Below, piece after piece: positions 1-9,509 of a DNA stretch of 64,000 nt. Position 1 is the stretch's first letter, and the number at the start of each line of letters is the position of its first letter. Below the pieces are notes generated by a model. That model had not been told where the DNA came from, made no database searches, and saw only the letters and a list, made by a program, of their open reading frames with translations. The stretch comes from Lachnospiraceae bacterium (GTDB lineage: Bacteria > Bacillota > Clostridia > Lachnospirales > Lachnospiraceae), in the NCBI GenBank assembly GCA_017449765.1, contig JAFTFE010000134.1:1-64000 (forward strand). The letters run 5' to 3'. The position numbers were made by a program, and so were the translations under genes.

Positions 1-660
1 CCTATAATAACCGGTGGAACAGGCTTTTATATACAGGCAGTTCTTTATGATATAGACTTTAAGGAAAATGAAGACGACGGATACCGCTTAGAACTTGAAA
101 ACCTTCTTTCTGAAAACGGTGCAGAGTATCTTCATAATATGCTTAAGGAAGTAGACGAAAAATCCGCAGAAGATATACATTATAATAATTCAAAAAAGGT
201 AATACGGGCACTTGAATACTATCATCAGACAGGCGAGAGGATATCAGAGCATAATGATATTGAACGGGCAAAGGATTCCCCTTATAATTTTGCTTATTTT
301 GTACTTAACCGTGACAGATCAAAGCTTTATGAACGTATAGAGCAAAGAATTGATATTATGCTTGCACAAGGACTTGTCGAAGAGGTAAAAGGTCTTGTTG
401 AAAAATATAATCTGACTAAGGATATGACATCCATGCAGGGACTTGGATATAAGGAGATTTACGCATATCTTAACGGCGAAATCAGTCTTGATGAAGCAGT
501 ATATATATTAAAGCGTGACACAAGGCATTTTGCTAAGCGGCAGCTTACATGGTTCAGACGGGAAAAAGATGTTATATGGGTTGACAAGGATATATATAAT
601 ACTGATGAACTTTGTATTGAATATATGCTTAATAAATTAAAAGACAGAAATATTGTTTAG
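1..660 (+). CDS. miaA: tRNA dimethylallyltransferase, 5' end cut off by window
   Basis: MiaA transfers a dimethylallyl group to N6 of A37 in tRNAs that read UNN codons. The frame is open from base 1, so the N-terminal P-loop half lies outside the window. Visible are the motif GGTGFYIQA near the left edge, the insertion-domain segment around KKVIRALEYYHQTG, and the C-terminal motif MQGLGYKEIYAYLNGE followed by DTRHFAKRQLTWFR, all typical of the family. It ends in TAG and is followed by a 105-base gap before the next gene, which points the same way. Identity is secure; only the start is missing. Confidence 0.96.
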   Translation, partial: PIITGGTGFYIQAVLYDIDFKENEDDGYRLELENLLSENGAEYLHNMLKEVDEKSAEDIHYNNSKKVIRALEYYHQTGERISEHNDIERAKDSPYNFAYFVLNRDRSKLYERIEQRIDIMLAQGLVEEVKGLVEKYNLTKDMTSMQGLGYKEIYAYLNGEISLDEAVYILKRDTRHFAKRQLTWFRREKDVIWVDKDIYNTDELCIEYMLNKLKDRNIV

Positions 661-765
661 TTTACTCTAAAAATATTATGTTAATCAATACAATAATACA
701 CAAAATCTTAATACAATTTTAAGAATAAAACTGTTATTATAAATTTTAATAATATGGAGACGAAT

Positions 766-2067
766 ATGGATAAAAATATTAAATCGGATGAATTAAAAAA
801 ATATTATCTTGCACTTGGAATAGATGAAAAGGTATATGATTTTGTATCAGATATTGAGAGCTCTTTGTCTGACAGATTTGCAAAGATAGATAAAACAGCT
901 GAACTTAATCAGATAAAAGTTATAAAAGCTATGCAAGATGCCAAATTTGCAGAAGCACACCTTAATGGAACAACAGGATATGGGTATAATGATATAGGGC
1001 GTGATGCGATAGAAGAAGTATATGCCAATATTTTTAAGACAGAGGATGCTCTTGTCAGACAGCAGATAACCTGTGGAACACATGCGCTTACTATAGCCTT
1101 ATCAGGAAATTTAAGACCGGGGGATGAAATTTTATCCCCTTGCGGTAAGGTATATGACACTTTGGAAGGTGTAATCGGTATAAGAGAATCAAAAGGTTCT
1201 CTTGCTGAATACGGTATAAGCTACAGACAGGTTGAGCTGCTTTCCGATGGAAACTTTGACTTTGAAAATATTAAGAAAAATATTAACGAGAAAACTAAAC
1301 TTATCGAGATACAGCGATCAAAGGGATATGACACCAGACCTACACTTTCTGTTGCAAAAATTGCTGAAGTAATCAAATTTATAAAGGATATTAAACCTGA
1401 TGTTATATGTATGGTAGATAATTGTTACGGTGAATTTGTTGAAAATATTGAGCCTTCTGAGGTAGGCGCCGATATGGTGGTCGGTTCACTTATAAAAAAT
1501 CCAGGAGGCGGACTTGCGCCTATTGGCGGTTATATCTGCGGAACAAAAGAATGTATTGAGAATTGTGCAATAAGACTTACCAGCCCGGGACTTGCCAAAG
1601 AAGTAGGTGCCTCGCTTGGAGTAACAAGAAGTATAGCTCAGGGGATATTTATGGCTCCTACAGTTACGGCGGCTGCTTTAAAGGGCGCAATACTTGTCGC
1701 AAATATATATGAGAAACTTGGTTTTAAAACCATTCCTGATGCAAATGAAGACAGACACGATATTATCCAGGCTATAGAATTCGGAAAGCCTGAATATATA
1801 CAGGCATTCTGTGAGGGCATACAGGCTGCGGCACCTGTTGACAGCTTTGTTACTCCGGTACCGTGGGATATGCCCGGTTATGATAGTCAGGTAATAATGG
1901 CTGCGGGAGCATTTGTATCGGGAGCTTCAATTGAATTAAGTGCAGATGCGCCTATGAAGGTTCCGTATGCCGTATATTTTCAGGGGGGTCTTACTTATCC
2001 GCATGCAAAGTTTGGAATTATGATGTCCTTGCAGAAAATGATGGAAAAAAACTTGGTTTTGTGTTAA
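766..2067 (+). CDS. Methionine gamma-lyase family PLP protein (YnbB / aluminium-resistance family)
   Basis: Fold-type I PLP enzyme of 433 residues, of the family annotated as methionine gamma-lyase-like or aluminium resistance protein. The SLIKNPGGG segment carries the expected PLP lysine, and TCGTHALTIAL near the front binds the cofactor phosphate. The start is the ATG at 766, which has a GGAGA ribosome site five bases upstream; the earlier in-frame ATG at 754 overlaps that site and is unlikely. The substrate is not shown by the sequence: a cystathionine or methionine C-S lyase reaction is family knowledge, not demonstrated. A miaA / lyase / radC order is, from memory, common in Lachnospiraceae. 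Confidence 0.88.
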   Translation: MDKNIKSDELKKYYLALGIDEKVYDFVSDIESSLSDRFAKIDKTAELNQIKVIKAMQDAKFAEAHLNGTTGYGYNDIGRDAIEEVYANIFKTEDALVRQQITCGTHALTIALSGNLRPGDEILSPCGKVYDTLEGVIGIRESKGSLAEYGISYRQVELLSDGNFDFENIKKNINEKTKLIEIQRSKGYDTRPTLSVAKIAEVIKFIKDIKPDVICMVDNCYGEFVENIEPSEVGADMVVGSLIKNPGGGLAPIGGYICGTKECIENCAIRLTSPGLAKEVGASLGVTRSIAQGIFMAPTVTAAALKGAILVANIYEKLGFKTIPDANEDRHDIIQAIEFGKPEYIQAFCEGIQAAAPVDSFVTPVPWDMPGYDSQVIMAAGAFVSGASIELSADAPMKVPYAVYFQGGLTYPHAKFGIMMSLQKMMEKNLVLC

Positions 2068-2124
2068 AATAATAAGGTTAAATTGTGTCTTGTGCCTGAA
2101 GAGGTGAAAGGATTATAAGACATA

Positions 2125-2817
2125 ATGAATAATTTGATAAAAGATCTTGCTGCTTGTGAAAGACCTTATGAAAAAGCTATTTTAAACGGTATAGAAACGC
2201 TTACGGATGCAGAACTTTTAGCGGTGATTTTACGAACCGGTACAAATAATACCAGTTCTATAGATTTAGCTAACCGGATTCTTAATGCACATAGTATTCA
2301 TAAGGGATTAAACGGACTTTTCTATATGAAAAGAAAGGATTTGCTTGCTATAAAAGGTGTTGGTGATACCAAGGCTACGCAGCTTCTGGCACTTACAGAG
2401 TTAAGCAGAAGAATAAATGAGTCAAGATTAAAGCAGAGTATAAGCTTCAGTAATCCAAAGACGATTGCAGAATATTATATGGAGAAATGTAAATATTTCA
2501 CTAAGGAACGTGTATATCTTATGCTTTTCTCCAATTCACATACACTTATTAAAGAGATATTGTTGTCTGAGGGTACAGTCAGTTCTTCATCAATATCTCC
2601 GAGAGAGATATTTATAGAAGCAATTCATTATGAAGCTGTTAATTTTATTCTTGTTCACAATCATCCATCCGGTCTTCCCGAACCAAGCAGTGCTGATATT
2701 TCCATAACACTCAAAATCAAAGAAGCGGGCCGTATCATGGACATAAATCTGTCAGACCATATAATTGTTGGAAACGGCAGTTATGTCAGCCTGTTTGAAA
2801 GAGGAATCTTAGAATGA
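2125..2817 (+). CDS. radC: RadC family JAB/JAMM-domain protein
   Basis: A 230-residue protein with the RadC layout: an N-terminal helix-hairpin-helix part (about residues 20-100, with KGVGDTKATQLLAL) and a C-terminal JAMM metalloprotease fold. The metal-ligand pattern H178-N-H180-P-S-G with D191 is intact. Despite the name, a DNA-repair role is doubtful in the literature and its biochemical function is unsettled. It overlaps mreC by four bases (ATGA), so the two are likely translationally coupled. In many Firmicutes radC sits just ahead of mreBCD; here no mreB lies between them. Confidence 0.93.
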   Translation: MNNLIKDLAACERPYEKAILNGIETLTDAELLAVILRTGTNNTSSIDLANRILNAHSIHKGLNGLFYMKRKDLLAIKGVGDTKATQLLALTELSRRINESRLKQSISFSNPKTIAEYYMEKCKYFTKERVYLMLFSNSHTLIKEILLSEGTVSSSSISPREIFIEAIHYEAVNFILVHNHPSGLPEPSSADISITLKIKEAGRIMDINLSDHIIVGNGSYVSLFERGILE

Positions 2818-3662
2818 GATATGATAGAAAAAAAGATATAAGCCCTAAATATTTGCTGCTAACATTCACAATAATATGTGTGGCTTTTTTAGTTATATCC
2901 TTTTTTGCCGGAGACAAAATCGCTTTTGTCAAAAAATATACCAATATTATTATTTCTCCTATTCAGCAGGGAATCAATAAAATCGGAGTTTGGACCGATT
3001 CTAAGATAGAAAATCTCAAAGAAATCGAAGAATTGAATAAGGAAAATGAGGAACTTCAGAAGGAGATTGACTCATATAAGGAGCAGATAACCATTTATCA
3101 GGAGAAATTATCTGAACTTGATGAGTTGCGTGCCTTATATGAGCTTGATGAGAGTTATCCTGAATACAACAAAACTGTTGCACATGTATTTGCAAAGGAT
3201 TCAACTTCATGGTTTTCAATTTTTTATATAGACAAAGGGCTTGATGACGGTTTGTTCGTAGGTGCAAATGTTATGTGTCACGACGGATTGGCAGGTATAA
3301 TAACCGAATGCTATGATGATTATTCCAAGGTAAGAGCAATCATAGATGATAATTCCAATATAAGCGCCAAGATTATGCCGTCAAATGCTTTATGTACCAT
3401 AGAAGGAAATCTTAATACCTATCAGAACGGTGTACTTGTTGTAAAAAATATCGATAAGGATGCCAAGATAACCATAGGAGATAAGGTGGTTACATCACAT
3501 ATATCAGAGAGATTTCACCAGGGTATAACCGTAGGATATATCTCAGAGATAACATACGATACAAACAATCTTACAATTACGGCAGCTATAACACCTGCAG
3601 TTGATTTTAACAATATTTCCGAGGTGCTTGTTATCACTGACAGTAAGAAGAATGTTGATTAG
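2814..3662 (+). CDS. mreC: Rod-shape determining protein MreC
   Basis: Bitopic membrane protein of 282 residues that organises the elongation machinery outside the membrane. There is a short basic N-terminus (MRYDRKKD), one transmembrane helix (about residues 12-34), a coiled coil rich in Glu/Lys/Leu (about 58-100), and the two beta-barrel region with the family segments STSWFSIFYIDKGLDDG and GLAGIITE. It is followed by mreD and a class B PBP, the usual mreCD-pbp2 unit. mreB is not in this window and must be elsewhere. Confidence 0.95.
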   Translation: MRYDRKKDISPKYLLLTFTIICVAFLVISFFAGDKIAFVKKYTNIIISPIQQGINKIGVWTDSKIENLKEIEELNKENEELQKEIDSYKEQITIYQEKLSELDELRALYELDESYPEYNKTVAHVFAKDSTSWFSIFYIDKGLDDGLFVGANVMCHDGLAGIITECYDDYSKVRAIIDDNSNISAKIMPSNALCTIEGNLNTYQNGVLVVKNIDKDAKITIGDKVVTSHISERFHQGITVGYISEITYDTNNLTITAAITPAVDFNNISEVLVITDSKKNVD

Positions 3663-3689
3663 TTTTATTTTGTTTTGACGGAGGCAGAT

Positions 3690-4199
3690 ATGCGAAGAGT
3701 GCTTACACTTACATTATTGATAATAGTAAATTTTTCGCTTCAATCAACTATATTTGGATTTCATAATATAAACTGCATAACACCGAATCTTCTGCTGATA
3801 TTAACTATGTCCTTTGGACTTATGCGAGGACGTAAAGAAGGTCTTTTAGTCGGCTTTTTCTGTGGATTTTTAGTAGATTGCGTAGTGTCCAATATAATGG
3901 GACCTTTTATGTTTATATATATGATAATCGGTTATATGAACGGTTTTTTTCATAAAAATTATATGGTTGAAGATGTGTTGCTTCCTCTTATAATTGTTAC
4001 AGTTGATGATTTTTTGTTCAATACAATACTTTATGTATTTTATTTCCTGTTACAGAGGAGACTTGACTATACATCGTATTTTTTGAAAATTATTCTTCCG
4101 GAGGCACTGTGTACAGCGCTTCTTACAGTTATATTATATAAGCTTTATGTGGTGATTAACAGATATCTTAAGCAAAAAGCTGAAGATAGAAAGGTATAG
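3690..4199 (+). CDS. mreD: Rod-shape determining protein MreD
   Basis: Small polytopic membrane protein (169 residues, about five hydrophobic segments) of the MreD family, recognisable by NINCITPNLLLILTMSFGL and the G-rich second helix. The upstream TTG at 3675 is in frame, but the ATG at 3690 has GGAGG five bases ahead and is preferred. It lies between mreC and the PBP2 gene with only short gaps, as part of one transcript. Confidence 0.9.
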   Translation: MRRVLTLTLLIIVNFSLQSTIFGFHNINCITPNLLLILTMSFGLMRGRKEGLLVGFFCGFLVDCVVSNIMGPFMFIYMIIGYMNGFFHKNYMVEDVLLPLIIVTVDDFLFNTILYVFYFLLQRRLDYTSYFLKIILPEALCTALLTVILYKLYVVINRYLKQKAEDRKV

Positions 4200-4201
4200 T
4201 A

Positions 4202-7045
4202 ATGATTCGAGAGATTTTATCCTCTATAAAAGAAATAATTTTAGACTATGTAAAACACAGACTTTTTCCTGTTACTGTGGTTGTTATTGTACTGTTCTCA
4301 ATATTAATCAGAAGACTGTTCGTGCTTCAGATTATTGAGGGCGAGGAGCATATGGATAATTTCATATATAAATCCGAGAAAACACTGAATATTGATTCGG
4401 TACGCGGTAATATTTATGACAGGAACGGCAAGCTGCTTGCATATAATGAATTGTCTTATTCTGTAGTTTACAGCAACGACTTAAATATTCCAAACAGGGC
4501 AAAAGAACTTGATATATCCGAGAATGAATTAAAAAATCAGATTTTATATAAAACAATTAATATATTAGAGTCCAACGGTGATGAAATATATGTTGATTTT
4601 CCAATAGTATTAACAGATACGGGAGAGTACAAATTTACTGTCAAGGATACTTCTTTACAGAATTTTAAAAAAAATGTATATGCAAAAACTGCATTTGATG
4701 AATTGTCAGATGAACAGAAGAATGCGACTGCCAAGGATATAATAGATTTCCTCAATAATGAGAGATTTGAAGTTTCGGAAGTTTACAGTAAAGAAGAAGG
4801 CTTAAAAATACTTGCATGCAGATATAAGCTTTGGTTAAATCGGTATCAACAGTATGTGCCTGTTACAATTGCTTATGATATTAGTGAAACCAGCAATGCA
4901 GCAATAACCGAATACGGTGATGAACTGCTTGGCATGGATGTCTCCGTCAAGTCCTTAAGAAGATATAATGATGCAGTATATTTTGCTCATATTATAGGAT
5001 ATGTCGGACGAATCTCCAATGAAGAACTTCAGGCATATAATGAAAATCTTCCCGATGAGGAAAAATACAACGGAGAGGAAATGGTAGGAAAGACCGGCAT
5101 AGAACAGTACTGCGAGTCTGAACTTAGAGGAAGTTCAGGATATGAAACAATGTATGTCGATAATCTCGGAAAGGTTATAGAGACAATTGAGCAAAGTCCC
5201 GCATCGGCAGGAAATGATGTATATCTTACCTTAGATGCCGATTTGCAGAAATATTGTTACGATACACTTGAAAAAGAAATTGCATCTATTATACTTGCCA
5301 ATCTTGCTGCCGTTTCATCCGTAGAAGAGGGTGAGAATGCTGCAATACCTATAACTGATGTATATTTTGGCTTGTTTAATAATAATTACATTACACTTGA
5401 GAAGATGTCCAAAGCCGATGCGTCGGATCTGGAAAAACAGATATACAATGATTTTTCTGTTAGAAAAGAAGATACCATACAACAAATATCCGATATAATG
5501 AGTAAAGATTTTACGCCGTTATCAGAACTTTCTGATGAATATCAGGATTATATGGAATATATCTGTGAAATCTTAAGTAAGGAGGGTGTTTTTAATTCTT
5601 CGTTAATTGCTACGGATGATAAGGAATTTATTGATTATACGAATAACCTTACGTCACTTGAGCACTACATGAAATATGCAATAAGTATAGAAGCCATAGA
5701 TATAACCAGACTTGATGCCAAAAGTGATTATTATGACAATGATGTAATTAATGACCTTTTGTGTGATTATGTAGTTAATTATCTTAACCTTGATACTGAA
5801 TTCGACAAACTGATAATAAAAAATATGATAAAATCCTCTGAGATAACAGGAGATAATGTGGTAAATCTCATTTATTTACAGGGAATACTTAATCCGGAAC
5901 TTGATAAGGAGTATGAAGAATACCAAAATAATGCATACGGACCATATGAATTTATGGTAAAAAAGATACAAAAGCTGGATATTACACCGGCTATGCTTGC
6001 GCTTGATCCGTGCTCAGGTTCTATAGTTGTAACTGATGTAAAAACAGGTGATGTACTGGCTTTGGTAAGCTATCCAAGCTATGATAATAATTACATGACT
6101 AATGAGGTTGATGCAGAATATTATAATAAGCTGTTAGAAGATAAAACTACGCCGCTTTATAACAGAGCCTGCCAGCAAAAATTAGCACCGGGGTCAACCT
6201 ATAAGATACTTACTTCTGTTGCGGGACTTACCGAGGGAGTAATAGATACGGGAAGTTATATCTACTGCCCGGGAGAATTTGAAAAGATTGATCCGGCTCC
6301 GAAATGCTGGATATATCCAAGCGGTCATGGCTCACTTGATGTAGAAGGAGCAATACAGCGTTCATGTAATGTGTTTTATTATCAGGTGGGGTATTCACTT
6401 GCATGGAAAGATGACGGAACATATAGTGACTCCTATGGTTTAAGCAGATTGGAAAAGTACGCGAGAATGTTTGGCTTAGGAGATGTGTCGGGAGTTGAGC
6501 TGCCTGAGATAACTCCTTCAATATCTGATAATGATGTTGTAAGAAGCTCGATTGGACAGGGCAGGAACTCCTATGCACCTATTCAGCTTTCAAGATACGT
6601 AACAACGGTTGCAAACAGTGGTACATGCTATAATTTAACACTTATTGATAAGGTTACTGATTATGAAGGAAATCTTATCTATGATAATCATGCAGAGGTA
6701 TTGAATGATGTAAAATTAAGCGATACGACATGGACTGCCGTTCACAACGGCATGCGTCGTGTTATAACTTATAATACATTGGGAAGCGAATTGGTAAACA
6801 GAGTAAATGTTTCAGTAGCAGGAAAATCCGGTACTGCGCAGGAGAGTGAGACGCGTCCGGATCATGCGTTATTTATTTCATACGCGCCTTATGAGGCTCC
6901 TGAAGTTTCGGTTACCTGTATGCTGCAAAACGGTTATTCTTCCGGTAACGCTATCGAATTGGCAGGCTTTGTATATGCTTATATGTATGATCCGGACAAG
7001 CTTAACGGAGCCGAAATGAAGGGTAATGTTGCCAACACAGATTAA
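4202..7045 (+). CDS. mrdA: Class B penicillin-binding protein 2, with large internal insertion
   Basis: Transpeptidase of cell elongation, 947 residues, well above the usual 600-700 for this family. One transmembrane anchor (about 20-42) precedes the dimerisation domain with SVRGNIYDRNGKLLAYN. The catalytic motifs are intact: S665-T-Y-K668, S721-C-N723 and K875-S-G-T. Between LTLDADLQKYCYDTLEKEI (about residue 350) and SGSIVVTDVKTGDVLALVSY lies an extra, acidic, helix-rich block of roughly 250 residues where other PBP2s have a short linker. Its gene neighbours (mreCD before, rodA after minCD) support an elongation role with RodA as glycosyltransferase partner. Confidence 0.93.
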   Translation: MIREILSSIKEIILDYVKHRLFPVTVVVIVLFSILIRRLFVLQIIEGEEHMDNFIYKSEKTLNIDSVRGNIYDRNGKLLAYNELSYSVVYSNDLNIPNRAKELDISENELKNQILYKTINILESNGDEIYVDFPIVLTDTGEYKFTVKDTSLQNFKKNVYAKTAFDELSDEQKNATAKDIIDFLNNERFEVSEVYSKEEGLKILACRYKLWLNRYQQYVPVTIAYDISETSNAAITEYGDELLGMDVSVKSLRRYNDAVYFAHIIGYVGRISNEELQAYNENLPDEEKYNGEEMVGKTGIEQYCESELRGSSGYETMYVDNLGKVIETIEQSPASAGNDVYLTLDADLQKYCYDTLEKEIASIILANLAAVSSVEEGENAAIPITDVYFGLFNNNYITLEKMSKADASDLEKQIYNDFSVRKEDTIQQISDIMSKDFTPLSELSDEYQDYMEYICEILSKEGVFNSSLIATDDKEFIDYTNNLTSLEHYMKYAISIEAIDITRLDAKSDYYDNDVINDLLCDYVVNYLNLDTEFDKLIIKNMIKSSEITGDNVVNLIYLQGILNPELDKEYEEYQNNAYGPYEFMVKKIQKLDITPAMLALDPCSGSIVVTDVKTGDVLALVSYPSYDNNYMTNEVDAEYYNKLLEDKTTPLYNRACQQKLAPGSTYKILTSVAGLTEGVIDTGSYIYCPGEFEKIDPAPKCWIYPSGHGSLDVEGAIQRSCNVFYYQVGYSLAWKDDGTYSDSYGLSRLEKYARMFGLGDVSGVELPEITPSISDNDVVRSSIGQGRNSYAPIQLSRYVTTVANSGTCYNLTLIDKVTDYEGNLIYDNHAEVLNDVKLSDTTWTAVHNGMRRVITYNTLGSELVNRVNVSVAGKSGTAQESETRPDHALFISYAPYEAPEVSVTCMLQNGYSSGNAIELAGFVYAYMYDPDKLNGAEMKGNVANTD

Positions 7046-7073
7046 AAACTTTCAGTATTTAAAGAGGTGAAAA

Positions 7074-7571
7074 ATGATTAATCCCGTTATTATTAAAGGT
7101 AATAAAGAAGGGATTCGTTTGATAATTGCACCTGAAGCTAAGTTTAGTGAAATAAAAAAAGAATTAAATAAAAAACTTCAGAATACGAGACATTATTATG
7201 CGAAGCAAATTCCGATTGATATTACCTTCGATGGAAAAATATTAACGGAAGATGAAAAAGGTGATATACTCGAACTGTTAAGAGATAAAGGTTTAAATAT
7301 TAAATATAAAGAAATAAAGGTTATAGAAACAAAAGAAAAAGAAAATAATTTTACGAATTTACAATCCGATAAAGATGGTCTGTTTTATGTAGGTAATTTA
7401 AAAAACGGACAATCTATTGATGCTGTAACAAGCATAATAATCGTTGGAAATATTGAACAGGGTGCATCGGTTACCTCAGAGAGCAATATTATCATAATCG
7501 GTGAGTTAAACGGTTATGCAAAAGCCGGCTCCAAAGGAAAAAAAGATGCCTTTGTTTACAATGTATATTAG
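7074..7571 (+). CDS. minC: Septum site-determining protein MinC, C-terminally short
   Basis: FtsZ-assembly inhibitor delivered to membranes by MinD. The N-terminal domain (about residues 1-100) and the start of the beta-helical C domain are visible as repeated glycine turns (VGNLKNGQSI, IIVGNIEQGASV, IIIGELNGYAKAG). At 165 residues it is about 60 shorter than usual; the coding sequence stops after the third beta-helix turn and only 12 bases separate it from minD, so the missing tail is not hidden in another frame. The usual R-S-G-Q MinD-contact motif reads K-N-G-Q here. RBS GAGGTG precedes the start. Confidence 0.87.
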   Translation: MINPVIIKGNKEGIRLIIAPEAKFSEIKKELNKKLQNTRHYYAKQIPIDITFDGKILTEDEKGDILELLRDKGLNIKYKEIKVIETKEKENNFTNLQSDKDGLFYVGNLKNGQSIDAVTSIIIVGNIEQGASVTSESNIIIIGELNGYAKAGSKGKKDAFVYNVY

Positions 7572-7583
7572 GAGGAATTGTAA

Positions 7584-8399
7584 ATGAGTGAAGTTATAGT
7601 AATTACAAGCGGCAAAGGCGGTGTTGGCAAAACCACAACCACAGCCAATATCGGAGGAGCACTGGCGGGACTTGGATTTAAAACCCTGCTGATAGATACG
7701 GATATAGGTCTTAGAAATCTTGACGTTGTGATGGGACTTGAAAACAGGATTGTATATAATATCGTAGATGTGGTTGAAGGAAGCTGTAAGGCAAAGCAGG
7801 CGATAATTAAGGACAAGACTTTCCCGAATCTCGCACTTTTGCCTGCTGCCCAGACCAGAGATAAAACCTCTATAGCGCCTGAGCAGATGAAGAAACTGAT
7901 TGATGACTTAAAGCCGGAATATGATTATATAATAATTGACTGCCCCGCAGGGATTGAACATGGGTTTAAGAATGCTATAGCAGCGGCGGAAAGAGCGGTC
8001 GTTGTAACAACTCCGGAGGTTTCAGCCATAAGGGACGCTGACAGGATAATAGGCATACTTAATTCATGTGAAATGCCACGTATAGATCTTGTGATAAATA
8101 AAATCCGTATGAGTATGGTTAGACGCGGAGATATGATGTCTGTCGATGATGTGGTGGACATTCTATCCATTAATTTGATCGGAACTATAATGGATGATGA
8201 ATCCATAGTTATATCCACCAATCGAGGAGAAATGATTGCGGGTAACAGGACAAAGCCCGGAAAGGCATATATTGAAATAGCTAAAAGGATAGCCGGAGAG
8301 GCTTTAGAAGACGAGGCTTATGATTATAGCTTCAGTATACTAAAACTGCTTAAGAAGAAGGATAAAAATGTTCACAAAGTTTCATCTCAGGGATTATAA
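7584..8399 (+). CDS. minD: Septum site-determining ATPase MinD
   Basis: ParA-like ATPase of 271 residues that recruits MinC to the membrane. The deviant Walker A motif SGKGGVGKTTTT spans residues 9-20, with K11 and K16. LIDTDIGLRNLDVVMGLENR and YIIIDCPAGIEHGF are the switch regions. The C-terminal end SILKLLKKKDK forms the amphipathic membrane-targeting helix. AGGAGG precedes the start. It follows minC directly and overlaps the rodA start by 32 bases. No minE is present, as expected where DivIVA sets topology; a DivIVA-like gene lies 5 kb downstream. Confidence 0.96.
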   Translation: MSEVIVITSGKGGVGKTTTTANIGGALAGLGFKTLLIDTDIGLRNLDVVMGLENRIVYNIVDVVEGSCKAKQAIIKDKTFPNLALLPAAQTRDKTSIAPEQMKKLIDDLKPEYDYIIIDCPAGIEHGFKNAIAAAERAVVVTTPEVSAIRDADRIIGILNSCEMPRIDLVINKIRMSMVRRGDMMSVDDVVDILSINLIGTIMDDESIVISTNRGEMIAGNRTKPGKAYIEIAKRIAGEALEDEAYDYSFSILKLLKKKDKNVHKVSSQGL

Positions 8400-9492
8400 T
8401 TTTAAATTATTAATATACGTAATTGCAATAATGATAATCGGTGTATTTGCAGTTAACAGCGCAGACTCTGAATTCACATTCAAACAGGCTGTCGGTGTAA
8501 GCGCAGGTATTGTAATTATGATTTTTCTGTCATTTTTTGATTATCATTTTATATGTAAATTTTATCATGTGATTTATATTGTTAATATAGCATTGCTGCT
8601 TATGGTTTTACTGTTTGGTGTAAATGTTAATAATGCAACCAGATGGATTAATATAGGTGGAGAAAACGGAATACAGATACAGCCGTCCGAGATATCCAAG
8701 ATACTTATGATTGTTTTTGTAGCTGCATTCCTCGGTAAATATAAGGATAAGGACAGGATAAACACTTTTAGATGTATAGCATTGTTCATGGTTTTTGTTG
8801 GTTTTTCACTTTTATTTATAGTTGCCGAACCTGACCTTTCAACTACTATATGTCTTTTTGTGGTACTTATTACAATGCTCTATGTATCAGGCCTGAGTTA
8901 TAAGATCATAGGTATTGCTCTGCTTATTGCCATACCGCTTGCCGGAAGCTTCTTATGGTATATACAACTTCCCGGAGAAAAAATACTTCTTAAACAGTAT
9001 CAGATTAACAGAATACTATCCTTTGTATATCCATCGCAGTATGGGGATGATATGTCCCAGCAAAATAATTCAATCATGGCAATCGGTTCAGGACAGCTTA
9101 CAGGTAAAGGCTTTAATTCTTCAACCATAGCAACTGTTAAAGATGCTAATTTTATATCCGAGCAACAGACAGATTTTATATTTTCCGTAATAGGTGAAGA
9201 ATTAGGTTTTATAGGCAGTGTAATTATTATTGCAATTATTATGTTAATAGTGTTACAATGTATAAAGATTGCAAGAAGAGCGAAGGATACAAGGGGTATG
9301 CTTATTGCATCAGGAATCGGTACACTTATAGCGTATCAATCCTTTATAAATATAGGTGTTGCTACCGGAGTGTTGCCAAATACAGGTATTCCTCTGCCTT
9401 TTATAAGCTATGGTTTAAGTTCTTTGCTTAGTATATCCATAGGTATGGGGATTGTATTAAATGTCAGTCTACAGAAATCTGAGTTTTACTAA
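8368..9492 (+). CDS. rodA: SEDS peptidoglycan polymerase, RodA-like
   Basis: Polytopic protein of 374 residues with about ten hydrophobic helices, of the FtsW/RodA/SpoVE family of glycosyltransferases that work with class B PBPs. Signature segments are GIQIQPSEISKILMI, AEPDLSTT (catalytic Asp region) and QQTDFIFSVIGEELGF near the C-terminal half, ending in the LPFISYGLSS loop. RodA is preferred over FtsW because of the mreCD/PBP2 neighbourhood. The start lies inside the end of minD, with an AAGGA ribosome site in the minD coding sequence. Confidence 0.92.
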   Translation: MFTKFHLRDYNFKLLIYVIAIMIIGVFAVNSADSEFTFKQAVGVSAGIVIMIFLSFFDYHFICKFYHVIYIVNIALLLMVLLFGVNVNNATRWINIGGENGIQIQPSEISKILMIVFVAAFLGKYKDKDRINTFRCIALFMVFVGFSLLFIVAEPDLSTTICLFVVLITMLYVSGLSYKIIGIALLIAIPLAGSFLWYIQLPGEKILLKQYQINRILSFVYPSQYGDDMSQQNNSIMAIGSGQLTGKGFNSSTIATVKDANFISEQQTDFIFSVIGEELGFIGSVIIIAIIMLIVLQCIKIARRAKDTRGMLIASGIGTLIAYQSFINIGVATGVLPNTGIPLPFISYGLSSLLSISIGMGIVLNVSLQKSEFY

Positions 9493-9509
9493 CTAATAGG
9501 AGAAAACAT

